A stretch of DNA of 64,000 nt from Candidatus Desulfofervidus auxilii (GCF_001577525.1 NZ_CP013015.1:1557667-1621666), one strand, 5' to 3'. Shown: positions 1-8,866, counted from the first letter of the stretch. Translations and numbers: made by a program. The notes: generated by a model not told the origin, from the sequence alone.

Positions 1-1127
1 TGGCTGCCTTGGTAACCGATGGGATGTTAGTCCCAAACAGTGTAGGGATTGGGGCAGTTTTTGGGAGTAAAAACTTAAAGGCCATCGTAGTAAGAGGCAC
101 CAAAGATATCCTGATTCACGACCCAAAACTATTTTTGAAGGCAGTGGTAAACTCCATTAATGAGTTTTATCAAAGTAGCTCTTTAAAGGCCTTTTCTGAA
201 TTATCTAGCTATGTAATCCTTGAGGAGTTTTTAAATAATGGGATTTTATCTGGTTTTTATTTTAGAAAACCTGCTCATCCCATCTCTTTGGCCCACATTA
301 AATCTTATTGGCAAAGAAATAGGGGTTGCTTTGCTTGCCCTGTTAGTTGCTTAAAGACCAAAGAAAACGGAGAGTTTTTGCCTGATATAGATGCCCTTTG
401 GGCCTTGGGCCCTTTGAGTGGAATTTATGACCTAAAAACGATTATCACTGCCTATGATATATGTATTAAAATGGGCTTAGACCCAGTAGAAACGGGTCTT
501 ACTTTAGCTTGTTTAATGTCTTTGAAAGAAAGAGGACTTTTAGAAAAAGAAGAATTAAAGATAAAACTCCAGTTCGGAAATAAGGAGGCCTTTTTAGATA
601 TTTTAACCTCTATAGTGAAAGAAAAAGAACCTATTTTAGGAAAAGGGGCGTTTGGTGTTTGTCAATATTTGGATAAGCCTGATTTATTCATAGGGGTAAA
701 GGGCAGAAGTGCTGCTTTTGATGCCCAGAGTTATTGGCCTTTGGGACTCCAATATGCTACTTCTAGTTGCGGGGCCACTCATCTAAATGGGTTTGTGTTT
801 TCTCAAGGCATTACTAAAGTTAGGGGAGACATAGTTTCGCAGGTGAAAACACTTCAAGATAAAATTGCCGTTTTAGAGGCTTTGGGCATTTGTCCTCATG
901 GATTAGCAGGCCTTTCTTTGGATACTATGGCTTCCATGCTTGAGGGAGTTAGTGGAATAACCTTAACCCAGGAAGACCTACTGAAAATAGGTGAAAGTAT
1001 TTATCAATTAGAACATGAATTTAATCAAAAGGCAGGCATTGAAGAAGACAATTTGCCTAAAAGATGGCTTTTTCCCAATTTTTCAAACCTTCTAAAAGAT
1101 TATCATCAGTTAAGAGGGTGGCAATAA
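1..1127 (+). CDS. Aldehyde ferredoxin oxidoreductase-like (AOR/BamB family) protein, 5'-truncated by window edge
   Basis: The reading frame is open from base 3, so the gene starts before the window. The visible 374 residues begin with a GIGAVFGSKNLKAIVVRG motif, typical of the end of the AOR N-terminal domain. A C-x2-C-x3-C set (GCFACPVSC, about bases 326-352) and a distant ALGICPHG cysteine would bind one [4Fe-4S] cluster beside the tungstopterin. The family motif near the pterin is recognisable as YWPLGLQYATSSCGATH, but the usual DPRG is changed to DAQS. AOR enzymes oxidise aldehydes or, in class II benzoyl-CoA reductase (BamB), reduce an aromatic ring; the substrate here cannot be told. 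It overlaps the next gene by one base (TAATG) and so is translationally coupled to it. Confidence 0.85.
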   Translation, partial: AALVTDGMLVPNSVGIGAVFGSKNLKAIVVRGTKDILIHDPKLFLKAVVNSINEFYQSSSLKAFSELSSYVILEEFLNNGILSGFYFRKPAHPISLAHIKSYWQRNRGCFACPVSCLKTKENGEFLPDIDALWALGPLSGIYDLKTIITAYDICIKMGLDPVETGLTLACLMSLKERGLLEKEELKIKLQFGNKEAFLDILTSIVKEKEPILGKGAFGVCQYLDKPDLFIGVKGRSAAFDAQSYWPLGLQYATSSCGATHLNGFVFSQGITKVRGDIVSQVKTLQDKIAVLEALGICPHGLAGLSLDTMASMLEGVSGITLTQEDLLKIGESIYQLEHEFNQKAGIEEDNLPKRWLFPNFSNLLKDYHQLRGWQ

Positions 1128-1516
1128 TGTATAGAATTCAGATAGACCATAACAAATGCACCGGTTGTAGGTATTGTGAGCTAGCCTGCTCCTTGAATCA
1201 TCTTACTACTGCCTTAAATCCTAAAAAGGCACGTATTAGGGTTTTGAAGGAAAAAGGCAGATTTTTTCCTGTAATTTCAGGTCCTTATACAGATGCTGCA
1301 TGTAATATCAAAGTAGACTTGATAATTGGTGACAAGGTTTATGATTTTTGCGATATATGCCGAGCCTCTTGTCCTCATAAGGATATTTTTAAAGACCCAG
1401 TGACTACCACCTCTTTTCAATGTGACTTCTGCGGTATTGATGCTCCAGGGCCTTCTTGTGTAAGATGGTGCCCTAGTGGTGCTTTAAAATTAATAGAAAT
1501 TCCGTCTTATTATTAG
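1127..1516 (+). CDS. Polyferredoxin-type 4Fe-4S protein (electron-transfer partner of AOR-like protein 1)
   Basis: A 129-residue protein with 12 cysteines in four groups: CTGCRYCELAC near the N-terminus, a lone AAC, CDICRASC, and CDFC...CVRWC near the C-terminus. This is enough for three [4Fe-4S] clusters, as in AorA/BamC/HycB-like small subunits of AOR and benzoyl-CoA reductase. I chose the ATG that overlaps the stop of the AOR-like gene. A longer in-frame opening at 1064 would run 63 bases into that gene and adds no family sequence. A paralogue lies at 7093. Its likely role is to carry electrons between the tungsten site and the HdrA-like flavoprotein encoded next. There is no signal peptide, so it should be cytoplasmic. 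Confidence 0.85.
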   Translation: MYRIQIDHNKCTGCRYCELACSLNHLTTALNPKKARIRVLKEKGRFFPVISGPYTDAACNIKVDLIIGDKVYDFCDICRASCPHKDIFKDPVTTTSFQCDFCGIDAPGPSCVRWCPSGALKLIEIPSYY

Positions 1517-1532
1517 GGAGGTAGAAAGCTAC

Positions 1533-4043
1533 ATGCCTTCAGTAGGAAGTGTTATGGTGATAGGAGCAGGCATTGCTGGTATCCAGGCGGCTCTCGATTT
1601 AGCCGAAAATGGATTTAAAGTCTACTTAGTAGAAAAAGGACCATCTATTGCAGGGAAAATGGCTCAGTTGGATAAGACCTTCCCTACCAATGATTGTGCT
1701 ATGTGTATTCTTTCTCCCAAACTTTCTGAATGTGCACGCAATGTGAATATTGATATTATTACCTTGGCCCAAATAAGGTCCATTTCTGGCGTCCCTGGGC
1801 ATTTTAAGGTGGTTATTCACAAAACACCTCGTTATATAGATGAAATTAAATGCACTAACTGTGGTCTTTGTATTCAGTATTGTCCAACTTTAGTCCCAGA
1901 TAAATACAATCAAGGTTATTCTTACACCAAGTGTATTCATCTTCCCTTTACTCAAGCAATTCCAGCTATTCCAATGATAGAACCCGATGCCTGTCTCTAT
2001 CTCACGGATCAGATGTGTCAGATCTGCTTCTTAGCCTGTAACTATGAAGCCATAAATTTTAAACAAAGACCATCTGAGCTAGAACTAGAAGTAGGTGCAA
2101 TAATAATTGCCTCTGGATATGAAGTCTTTGACGCTAGATTAAAAGGTGAGTTTGGGTATGGGGTTTTTGCCAATGTGATTACTTCTTTAGAATTTGAACG
2201 TTTGATTTCTGCTAGTGGTCCCTATTTTGGTCATATCCAGAGACCTTCTGATAATCAACCTCCTAAAAAAATTGCCTGGATTCAATGTGTAGGTTCTAGG
2301 GATAGGAGATTAAATAGGGGTTATTGTTCTTCTGTGTGTTGTATGTATGCTACCAAAGAAGCCATATTAGCCAAGGAGCATATAAAGGATTTGGACGCTA
2401 CCATCTTTTATATTGATATTCGTGCTTTTGGAAAGGGTTATGAACGCTACTACCAAAGGGCAGAGGAGCAATACGGCATAAATTATATTAAAAGTCATAT
2501 ATCCACCATTAAGGAAAATCCCCAAAACAAAAACCTGATAATTTCTTATCTAAATGAAGAAGGACAGAAGACAGAAGCAGAATTTGATTTAGTAGTGTTA
2601 TCTGTAGGAGTAAGTGCTTCTGTGGAGATGGAAGAACTGGCTCAAACATTGGGGATTGAATTAAACCATTATCATTTTTGTCAAACAAATCCATTTACTC
2701 CTATAGAAACTAGCAGACCTGGCATTTATGTGTGTGGGATGGCTAGTGCCCCTAAGGACATTCCAGAAGCAGTTATGGACGCCAGTGGCGCGGCCGCGGC
2801 AGCAGAGTCTTTATTAGCAGAGTCACGTTTTTCTCTCACTAAAACAAAGGAAATGATGCCAGAAAGAGATGTCTCTGAAGAAGAACCCAAGATAGGGGTA
2901 TTTATTTGTCATTGTGGAACAAATATTGGGGGAGTCCTCAATGTGCCTCAATTAGTTGAATATAGTAAAAAATTGCCCAATGTAGTTTATGCCCAAAATG
3001 TGCTATATGCCTGTGCTACTGATGCTCAAGAATTGATAAAAAAAGCTGTTATAGAGCAAGGTCTTAATCGTTTGGTAATAGCGGCTTGCACTCCCCGCTC
3101 TCATTTACCCTTGTTTCAAGAAGTGGCCGCAGAAGCAGGTTTAAATCCTTATCTGGTAGAAATGGCTAATATTCGTGAGCATAATGCCTGGGTTCACAGT
3201 CGGGCAGTTAAGGTAGCCATGCTTAAGGCTCAAGCAGCAATAAGAATGGCTGTCGCTAGGGCAGTTAGGCTCAAACCTTTGCAACCCCGGCAATATTCTG
3301 TTACTCAATCTGCCTTAGTTATAGGGGGTGGGATTTCTGGGATGACTGCGGCCTTAGAATTGGCCAAACAGGGTTTTGAGGTCCATCTTTTGGAAAAGAC
3401 AAACCAATTAGGTGGAGTAGCTAAACGGATTCCCAAAACCATTGAAGGGAAAGATGTAAAGACATTTCTTAAAACATTGATTTCTCAAGTTGAAAAGGAA
3501 GAAAGGATAAAATTATACTTAAATACTGAAGTATTAAAAACAGAAGGTTTTATAGGTAATTTTATCACTAAAATTCGTAACCGGACTACCAATGAAGAGA
3601 GAGAAATTAGACATGGAATAGTGATTATGGCCACTGGTGCCCAAGAATTTAAACCTCATGGTTTTTATGATTATGGTAAGCATCCTAATATTTTTACTTC
3701 TTTAGAACTAAAGGAGAAAATAGCTCAAGATAAAGAACAATTTAAGGATAAAAAACAAGTGGTGTTTATCCAATGTGTGGGTTCTAGAAACGAGGAAAGA
3801 CCCTATTGTTCCCGCACTTGTTGCACCTTGGCTATAGAAAATGCCTTGGCTCTAAAAGAAATTAATCCTGAAATAGATATCTATATTCTTTATCGTGATG
3901 TCCGCACTTACGGTTTAAAGGAAGATTATTATGCTCAGGCCAGAGAAAAAAATGTAAAATTTATTCGCTTTGAAAAAAAAACTCTCCACAAGTTTCAGTG
4001 GAAGGAGAACAAATTACGGTGCGCGTATATGAACCAAGTTTAG
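1533..4043 (+). CDS. HdrA-like double flavoprotein, N-terminal 836 residues (frameshifted)
   Basis: This is the main part of a two-module HdrA/QmoA-type iron-sulfur flavoprotein. Module 1 starts with the FAD-binding VIGAGIAGIQAALDLAENG (residues about 7-25), followed by CTNCGLCIQYC and the HdrA signatures CAMCILSPK and YCSSVCCMYATKEAI. Module 2 starts near residue 455 with the HdrA N-terminal signature FICHCGTNIGG, then a second FAD fold (VIGGGISGMTAALELAKQG, about 590) and YCSRTCCTLAIENAL. The frame then fails: the last residues after FEK do not fit the family, and the true continuation is in another frame from about base 3980. The likely cause is an A9 tract at 3973-3981. The start ATG has GGGAGG about 12 bases upstream. 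The protein would pass electrons between the AOR/FeS proteins, HdrBC and ferredoxin. Confidence 0.8.
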   Translation: MPSVGSVMVIGAGIAGIQAALDLAENGFKVYLVEKGPSIAGKMAQLDKTFPTNDCAMCILSPKLSECARNVNIDIITLAQIRSISGVPGHFKVVIHKTPRYIDEIKCTNCGLCIQYCPTLVPDKYNQGYSYTKCIHLPFTQAIPAIPMIEPDACLYLTDQMCQICFLACNYEAINFKQRPSELELEVGAIIIASGYEVFDARLKGEFGYGVFANVITSLEFERLISASGPYFGHIQRPSDNQPPKKIAWIQCVGSRDRRLNRGYCSSVCCMYATKEAILAKEHIKDLDATIFYIDIRAFGKGYERYYQRAEEQYGINYIKSHISTIKENPQNKNLIISYLNEEGQKTEAEFDLVVLSVGVSASVEMEELAQTLGIELNHYHFCQTNPFTPIETSRPGIYVCGMASAPKDIPEAVMDASGAAAAAESLLAESRFSLTKTKEMMPERDVSEEEPKIGVFICHCGTNIGGVLNVPQLVEYSKKLPNVVYAQNVLYACATDAQELIKKAVIEQGLNRLVIAACTPRSHLPLFQEVAAEAGLNPYLVEMANIREHNAWVHSRAVKVAMLKAQAAIRMAVARAVRLKPLQPRQYSVTQSALVIGGGISGMTAALELAKQGFEVHLLEKTNQLGGVAKRIPKTIEGKDVKTFLKTLISQVEKEERIKLYLNTEVLKTEGFIGNFITKIRNRTTNEEREIRHGIVIMATGAQEFKPHGFYDYGKHPNIFTSLELKEKIAQDKEQFKDKKQVVFIQCVGSRNEERPYCSRTCCTLAIENALALKEINPEIDIYILYRDVRTYGLKEDYYAQAREKNVKFIRFEKKTLHKFQWKENKLRCAYMNQV

Positions 4044-4585
4044 GAGAATATATAGAACTTAATCCTGACTTTTTGGTGCTAAGTGCAGCCATTGTGCCTA
4101 ATCCAGATAACGAAAAACTGGCACAGATATTTAAAATCTCCTTGACCCAGGATAAATTTTTCTTAGAGGCGCATATGAAATTACGACCTGTGGATTTTTC
4201 CTCAGATGGGTTGTTTATGTGTGGCCTGGCCCATGGGCCTAAGTTTATTCCTGAAAGCATTGTTCAAGGACAAGCAGCAGCCAGCCGGGCAGCAACTATC
4301 TTGTCTAAGTCCAAGCTCCAAGGAGAGGCTATAATCGCAGAGGTATTTGAGGAAAACTGTGATGGCTGTGGTTATTGTGTAGGTGTATGTCCCTTTATGG
4401 CAATTAAGCTTTTTGAATATATGTATCAAGGTGAAGTGAAAAAAATGGTAGAAGTCAATGAATCTTTATGTAAAGGATGTGGTTGTTGTATGGCCACCTG
4501 TCCAAAACGTGGTATTATGGTAAAAAATTTCGATTTAGATATTTTGTCAGCCATGATTGAGACGGCATTGCTCTCATCTGGCTAA
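3998..4585 (+). CDS. HdrA-like flavoprotein, C-terminal part (continuation after frameshift)
   Basis: This frame continues the preceding HdrA-like protein: VEGEQITVRVYEPSLGEYIE leads to the HdrA signature LSAAIVPNPDN and the FAD-domain end GLFMCGLAHGPKFIPESIVQG. Two terminal ferredoxin clusters follow, CDGCGYCVGVCP and CKGCGCCMATCP. The GTG at 3998 is only the first possible start in this frame. The homologous reading can be followed upstream to the A9 tract (NSPQVSV, bases 3980-4000), so an independent start is not convincing. Joined to the previous frame it would make one polypeptide of about 1,017 residues. A sequencing or assembly indel, a real mutation, and transcriptional slippage on the A run all remain possible. 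Confidence 0.75.
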   Translation: MEGEQITVRVYEPSLGEYIELNPDFLVLSAAIVPNPDNEKLAQIFKISLTQDKFFLEAHMKLRPVDFSSDGLFMCGLAHGPKFIPESIVQGQAAASRAATILSKSKLQGEAIIAEVFEENCDGCGYCVGVCPFMAIKLFEYMYQGEVKKMVEVNESLCKGCGCCMATCPKRGIMVKNFDLDILSAMIETALLSSG

Positions 4586-4600
4586 AAGGAGGAAGATACA

Positions 4601-5776
4601 ATGCCCAAACGCATTGGCATAGAGGTTTCTATTGCAATAGCAGAAGCGGTTAAACTCTGTGATGTAGACATTATTTGTGCCTACCCTATTACTCCTCAAA
4701 CGCATATTGTAGAACACTTATCAGAATTAGTGGCCAATGGAGAATTGGATGCAGAGTTCATTCCTGTAGAATCAGAACACTCTGCTATGAGTGTAGCTGT
4801 AGGGGCCTCGGCTACCGGAGCAAGAGTTTATACCGCTACCAGTGCTCAAGGCTTATTTTTAATGCATGAAGTTTTGTTCATTGCCTCTGGTATGCGATTG
4901 CCTATTGTTATGACAGTGGCCAATCGTGCCCTTTCTGCCCCTATTAGCATCTGGAATGACCACAGTGATATTATGGCTGAGAGAGATATAGCTTGGATTC
5001 AAACCTTTGCTATTAATGGTCAAGAAGTCTATGATTTAACCTTTCACGCCTTTAGGGTGGCCGAGGATAAAAATGTTCAATTGCCAGTAATAGTTAATCT
5101 GGATGGATTTACCTTAACCCATGTGATTGAACCTATAGAGTTGGTTGACCAGGAGGCAGTAGAAAAATATTTACCTCCAAGGGAACCGATTTTGACCTTA
5201 CATCCCGACCATCCAATTACCATGGGTCCGGTGGGTGTGCCTGAGATTTATACTGAGGCCAGGAGGCAAATAGAAGTAGCGCTAATGCAATCTTATGATA
5301 CAATTGTGAAGGCCTGGGAAGAGTTTGGGCAAATCTTTGGTAGGCAATACCATCCTATAGAGACTTACCGCACTGAAGACGCAGAACTCATCTTTGTTAC
5401 TATGGGTTCTTTTACCGAAAACGCCATGATGGCGGTGGATGAACTTCGGGATAAAGGGGAAAGAGTAGGTCTTATTTATATTCGCCTGTGGCGACCTTTT
5501 CCTCATAAAGACTTCCATCAGGCCATAGGTGAGGCAAAGACTTTGGTAGTGTTAGACCGCGCTATTACTTATGGGGTTAATAGTGGTCCGGTTTATTCTG
5601 AAATTCGCTCTTCTTTATATGATAAACCCAAGAAACCATATATTCAGGGATTTGTGGCTGGCTTGGGGGGAAGAGATGTGCCTGTAGAAAGTTTTATAGA
5701 GATGGCTGAGATAGCTAAGAAGGCTAGGAGAGCAAAATTTTCCCAATATATACATTTTGATGTAAAGGAAGATTAA
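4601..5776 (+). CDS. porA: Pyruvate-type 2-oxoacid:ferredoxin oxidoreductase, alpha subunit
   Basis: A 391-residue protein matching the PorA fold throughout. The pyrimidine-binding TPP domain begins with AYPITPQTHIVEHLSEL and includes VESEHSAMSVAVGASATGAR. The motif SAPISIWNDHSDIMAERDIAW is the form found in pyruvate oxidoreductase alpha subunits (commonly NRALSAPI...WNDH). The C-terminal domain II includes GLIYIRLWRPFPHKD and VLDRAITYGVNSGPVYSEI. With the beta, gamma and delta subunits at 8860-10700 it would oxidise pyruvate (or a related 2-oxoacid) with CoA to acyl-CoA, CO2 and reduced ferredoxin, or run in reverse. AAAGGAGG precedes the ATG. The next gene starts directly after its stop. 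It is unusual that five unrelated redox genes separate it from the other subunits. Confidence 0.92.
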   Translation: MPKRIGIEVSIAIAEAVKLCDVDIICAYPITPQTHIVEHLSELVANGELDAEFIPVESEHSAMSVAVGASATGARVYTATSAQGLFLMHEVLFIASGMRLPIVMTVANRALSAPISIWNDHSDIMAERDIAWIQTFAINGQEVYDLTFHAFRVAEDKNVQLPVIVNLDGFTLTHVIEPIELVDQEAVEKYLPPREPILTLHPDHPITMGPVGVPEIYTEARRQIEVALMQSYDTIVKAWEEFGQIFGRQYHPIETYRTEDAELIFVTMGSFTENAMMAVDELRDKGERVGLIYIRLWRPFPHKDFHQAIGEAKTLVVLDRAITYGVNSGPVYSEIRSSLYDKPKKPYIQGFVAGLGGRDVPVESFIEMAEIAKKARRAKFSQYIHFDVKED

Positions 5777-7123
5777 ATGTTTGGATGGCAAGGCAAGGCA
5801 TTAAGGGTAAATTTAACTAATGGTTTGGTGGAAACAGAACTTATTGCAACAGAGCTTTTAGAAGACTACCTGGGTGGTTGCCTATTGACAGGAAAGATAG
5901 CTGAGCTGGAAAATATTTCGGCTGAGAATAACAAATTGGTCATCAGTAATGGTGTCCTTACAGGCACAGGAACACCAGGTGCTGCCTTATGTGCTATAGG
6001 GGCACATGTATTCCCCGAGTTTTTTTGTTGTCCTCTCTGGTACCACCTAGGAGCCGAATTAAAGTTCTGTGGTTACGATGTGATTATTATAGAAGGAGAG
6101 GCGCCTGTATGGAGTTATCTATTGGTATCAGATAATGAGGTTAAAATCATATCAGGAGAAGAAATAAAAGGGCTTTCCCTTAGAGAGACAGAAAATTTTA
6201 TTAGAGATGGATATAGTAAATGGTTGGGAAATGAAATTAGGATTTTAAGTATTGGTGAGGCAGGTGAAGGTCAGTCAGCATTAGCAAGTTTAGTGAATGA
6301 TGGTCTTCTTATTTCTCATTCAGGAGGAATTGGAAGTGTCTTTGGAGAAAAACGCTTAAAGGCCATAGCGGTAAGGGGAATACAAGATTTCAAACTGGCA
6401 CATGCCTCTAAATTTGTTGATATTATTACCAAAGCTATTCAAAATTTTAGAGACAATAAAGACCGTATTTATGAACAAATGGCTAATATATGTGAGGAAT
6501 TAAATCTGCCTTTAGTGGAGAAGATTTACTATGGTTCAGAAAAAAGAGGGTGTTTAGGGTGCCCTATTGCTTGTTTGCAACAAAAACAAGAGGAATTTTT
6601 ACCTCACTTTACTACACTTTTTTGTCTTACACACCTCCTGGGTCTCTATAGATTGGAGGAAATTTTGGTAATTTATCACCTTTGTTTAAAAAAAGGTATT
6701 GACCCTATCGCCCTGAGTGTTGCTGCCAGATGTGTTATAGAATTGGTAAAGCAGGGAAAGGTAAAAGAAACTTCCTTAAAAATCGGTGACATAGAAGGAC
6801 TTATAAATTTAATAACCGATCACGATTCTCTATTGCATAAAGGTGCAGCCAGATTAGCCCAAGAATATAACATAGAAGAATATTTTAAGGGATTAAAAAA
6901 GGAATTAAATGAGCACTTGGGGATTATATTTGGTAATCTAAACCAGGTTAATGAAAAAATGCACATTTTAGACGCCTTGGGAATATGTCCTTATATTCTT
7001 TTGGGTTTTCCTTTTGAGATGATTAAAGAGACCTTTAAGACAGTTACAGGAAAGGAGTTGGATGAAGGAAGTTTGAAAAATAGAGGGTTAAAATGGATGG
7101 AAGATTATACCGTATTCAGATAG
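5777..7123 (+). CDS. Short AOR-like paralogue lacking the C-terminal pterin motif
   Basis: A 448-residue AOR-family protein, about 150 shorter than usual (about 600). The N-terminus MFGWQGKALRVNLTNG is the classical AOR opening, followed by ELKFCGYDVIIIEGEA and GGIGSVFGEKRLKAIAVRG. The iron-sulfur motif GCLGCPIAC (about bases 6550-6576) and the later ALGICPY cysteine are kept. The stretch with the RG-AYGMGLAYATSNRGACH-type tungstopterin motif, seen in changed form in the first AOR-like gene, is absent: after HKGAARLAQEY the protein goes quickly to LDALGICPY. It may therefore be a non-catalytic or structural partner, or bind cofactor differently. Its stop lies inside the following FeS gene. 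Confidence 0.82.
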   Translation: MFGWQGKALRVNLTNGLVETELIATELLEDYLGGCLLTGKIAELENISAENNKLVISNGVLTGTGTPGAALCAIGAHVFPEFFCCPLWYHLGAELKFCGYDVIIIEGEAPVWSYLLVSDNEVKIISGEEIKGLSLRETENFIRDGYSKWLGNEIRILSIGEAGEGQSALASLVNDGLLISHSGGIGSVFGEKRLKAIAVRGIQDFKLAHASKFVDIITKAIQNFRDNKDRIYEQMANICEELNLPLVEKIYYGSEKRGCLGCPIACLQQKQEEFLPHFTTLFCLTHLLGLYRLEEILVIYHLCLKKGIDPIALSVAARCVIELVKQGKVKETSLKIGDIEGLINLITDHDSLLHKGAARLAQEYNIEEYFKGLKKELNEHLGIIFGNLNQVNEKMHILDALGICPYILLGFPFEMIKETFKTVTGKELDEGSLKNRGLKWMEDYTVFR

Positions 7124-7494
7124 ACACTAATAAGTGCACCGGTTGTCGCCATTGCGAAACGGCCTGTTCGTTAGTCCACACCTCAGGTAAGATTAACTAC
7201 CATCGGGCCCGAATAAGGATAATTAGTCTTGAAGACAGATTTTTACCCTTGATGGCCGGGCCTTATGTGCCTATTACGCAGGAATGTGCTTCTAAAAAAC
7301 TGGTAACCATTAATGGTAAAACCTATGACCAGTGTATTCTCTGTCGGGCTTCTTGCACTAACAAGTCTATTTTTAAAGAACCTGATAGTGGTATCCCTTT
7401 AAAGTGTGATTTTTGCGCGTTTAGACCAGAAGGTCCTGCCTGTATCGAGTTTTGCACTAGTGGGGCCTTGAGTTTGGTAAGGATTAAAGAATAA
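7093..7494 (+). CDS. Polyferredoxin-type 4Fe-4S protein (paralogue of the protein at 1127)
   Basis: 133 residues with the same 12-cysteine layout as the protein at 1127: CTGCRHCETAC, a lone ECASK cysteine, CILCRASC and CDFC...CIEFC, enough for three [4Fe-4S] clusters. The two paralogues start alike (LYRIQIDTNKCTGCRHCE here, MYRIQIDHNKCTGCRYCE there), so the AOR-FeS gene pair was probably duplicated as a unit. The ATG at 7093 overlaps the upstream AOR-like gene by 31 bases. The stop overlaps the ATG of the HdrC-like gene by one base, so the three genes are translationally coupled. Expected role: electron wire between AOR-like protein 2 and the Hdr module. Confidence 0.85.
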   Translation: MDGRLYRIQIDTNKCTGCRHCETACSLVHTSGKINYHRARIRIISLEDRFLPLMAGPYVPITQECASKKLVTINGKTYDQCILCRASCTNKSIFKEPDSGIPLKCDFCAFRPEGPACIEFCTSGALSLVRIKE

Positions 7495-8027
7495 TGTTTA
7501 CTGCAGATTTTTTAAAAGAGGTCAATCAGCATAGCGGAGAAAAGGTTCAACTGTGTTTTCAATGCTTTAAGTGTAGCTTGGGATGCCCGGTGAGCTTTGC
7601 CATGGATTATCTCCCTCATCAATTGTTACGTATGGTCCAAATGGGTCTAAAAGATAGAGTGTTACATAGTCATACCATTTGGGTATGTGCGGCTTGCGAA
7701 ACTTGCACCACCCGATGCCCAAATCATATTGACATTGCTAGGGTAATAGATACTTTAAGACAGATGGCCATAAAACAGGGCAAACCAGCAGAAAAGCCTA
7801 TCGTGGCCTTTCATAAAGCATTTTTAAATTCAGTGCGCCGTCATGGGAAGCTAAATGAGTGGGAATTAATGGCAGAATATAAGTTGCGCAGCACCAGATT
7901 TTTAGACGACTTATGGCTTATACCTGAAATGTGGAAAAGAAAGAAGTTGTTTTTAAGGATAAGAGGTGTACATAAGAAATCCGAGATAAAAAAAATTTTT
8001 AAAAAGGCAAAGGCATGGAACAACTAG
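7494..8027 (+). CDS. hdrC: Heterodisulfide reductase subunit C-like iron-sulfur protein
   Basis: 177 residues carrying the HdrC-type pair of [4Fe-4S] motifs: CFQCFKCSLGCP (about residues 21-32) and CAACETCTTRCP (about 65-76), followed by NHIDIARVIDTLR, a stretch typical of HdrC/GlpC/DsrK-like ferredoxins. The C-terminal half is basic and helical. In methanogens and sulfate reducers HdrC transfers electrons from HdrA to HdrB. It starts at TAATG and overlaps the HdrB gene by 13 bases, the usual hdrC-hdrB order. There are no membrane segments, so it is a soluble Hdr type rather than HdrDE. Confidence 0.88.
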   Translation: MFTADFLKEVNQHSGEKVQLCFQCFKCSLGCPVSFAMDYLPHQLLRMVQMGLKDRVLHSHTIWVCAACETCTTRCPNHIDIARVIDTLRQMAIKQGKPAEKPIVAFHKAFLNSVRRHGKLNEWELMAEYKLRSTRFLDDLWLIPEMWKRKKLFLRIRGVHKKSEIKKIFKKAKAWNN

Positions 8028-8866
8028 GGTATTATCCAGGTTGCACTTTAGAGACCACAGGCAGAGAATTTGATATGACTACGCGCATAACTTGTCAGCA
8101 ATTAGGTATAGAGCTAGTAGAAATACCAGATTGGAATTGTTGTGGAGCCAGTTCCGCTCATGAACTCAATAATTATTTGGCTATTTCTTTGGCTGCGCGT
8201 AATTTGGCTATCGCTGAACAAAAGTTGGCTCTGGATGTAGTTATTCCCTGTGCTGCCTGCTTTAACCGTTTAAAAGTAGCCCAAAAGGCTTTGTTAAACA
8301 AAGCTTATTCAGAATTTGTTTTTGAAGGTAGAACAAAGGTTTATGACCTTCTGCGCTTTTTGGCTCAACCTCGGTATAAAAAGAGGCTGAAACATCAAGT
8401 AGGAAAATCTTTAAAAGGATTAAAGGCAGTAGCTTATTATGGGTGTTTGTTAACTCGTCCTCCAGAAGTTACCGATCATCCCCATCCTGAAAACCCTACA
8501 GAGATGGATGAGATTTTAAAAATATTAGGTGTGGATTGCCTATTCTGGTCTTATAAGACTGATTGCTGTGGGGCTAGCCTTACGGTAGGCAGAGTAGATG
8601 TTGTGCATCAATTAGTAAAAAAACTTTATGACCATGCCTTGGAAGTAGGGGCAGAGTGTATAGTAACCGCTTGTCCTTTATGTCATGCCAATTTGGATTT
8701 AAGACAAAAGGAAATTAATGAAAAATTTAATAAAAACTATTATCTTCCCATTTTTTATTTCACAGAGTTAATGGTGTTAGCTATGGATATCAATGATACA
8801 GAAGTATGGGCAAGAGGTCATTTGGTGGATCCAATACCTTTGTTAAAGGAGAAGGGATTATGCTAG
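8015..8866 (+). CDS. hdrB: Heterodisulfide reductase subunit B-like protein (two CCG domains)
   Basis: 283 residues with two cysteine-rich CCG domains. The first has YYPGCTLE, NCCGASSAHELNN and PCAACFNRL; the second has AYYGCLLTRPP, DCCGASLTVGR and ACPLCHANLDLRQ. In methanogen HdrB these cysteines bind two unusual [4Fe-4S] clusters that reduce the heterodisulfide. Bacteria without CoM/CoB use related proteins on unknown thiols or as electron modules. Both CCG sites look intact. It overlaps hdrC by 13 bases and the POR gamma gene by 7 bases (ATGCTAG), so the Hdr module is expressed directly with the POR subunits. Confidence 0.9.
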   Translation: MEQLGYYPGCTLETTGREFDMTTRITCQQLGIELVEIPDWNCCGASSAHELNNYLAISLAARNLAIAEQKLALDVVIPCAACFNRLKVAQKALLNKAYSEFVFEGRTKVYDLLRFLAQPRYKKRLKHQVGKSLKGLKAVAYYGCLLTRPPEVTDHPHPENPTEMDEILKILGVDCLFWSYKTDCCGASLTVGRVDVVHQLVKKLYDHALEVGAECIVTACPLCHANLDLRQKEINEKFNKNYYLPIFYFTELMVLAMDINDTEVWARGHLVDPIPLLKEKGLC

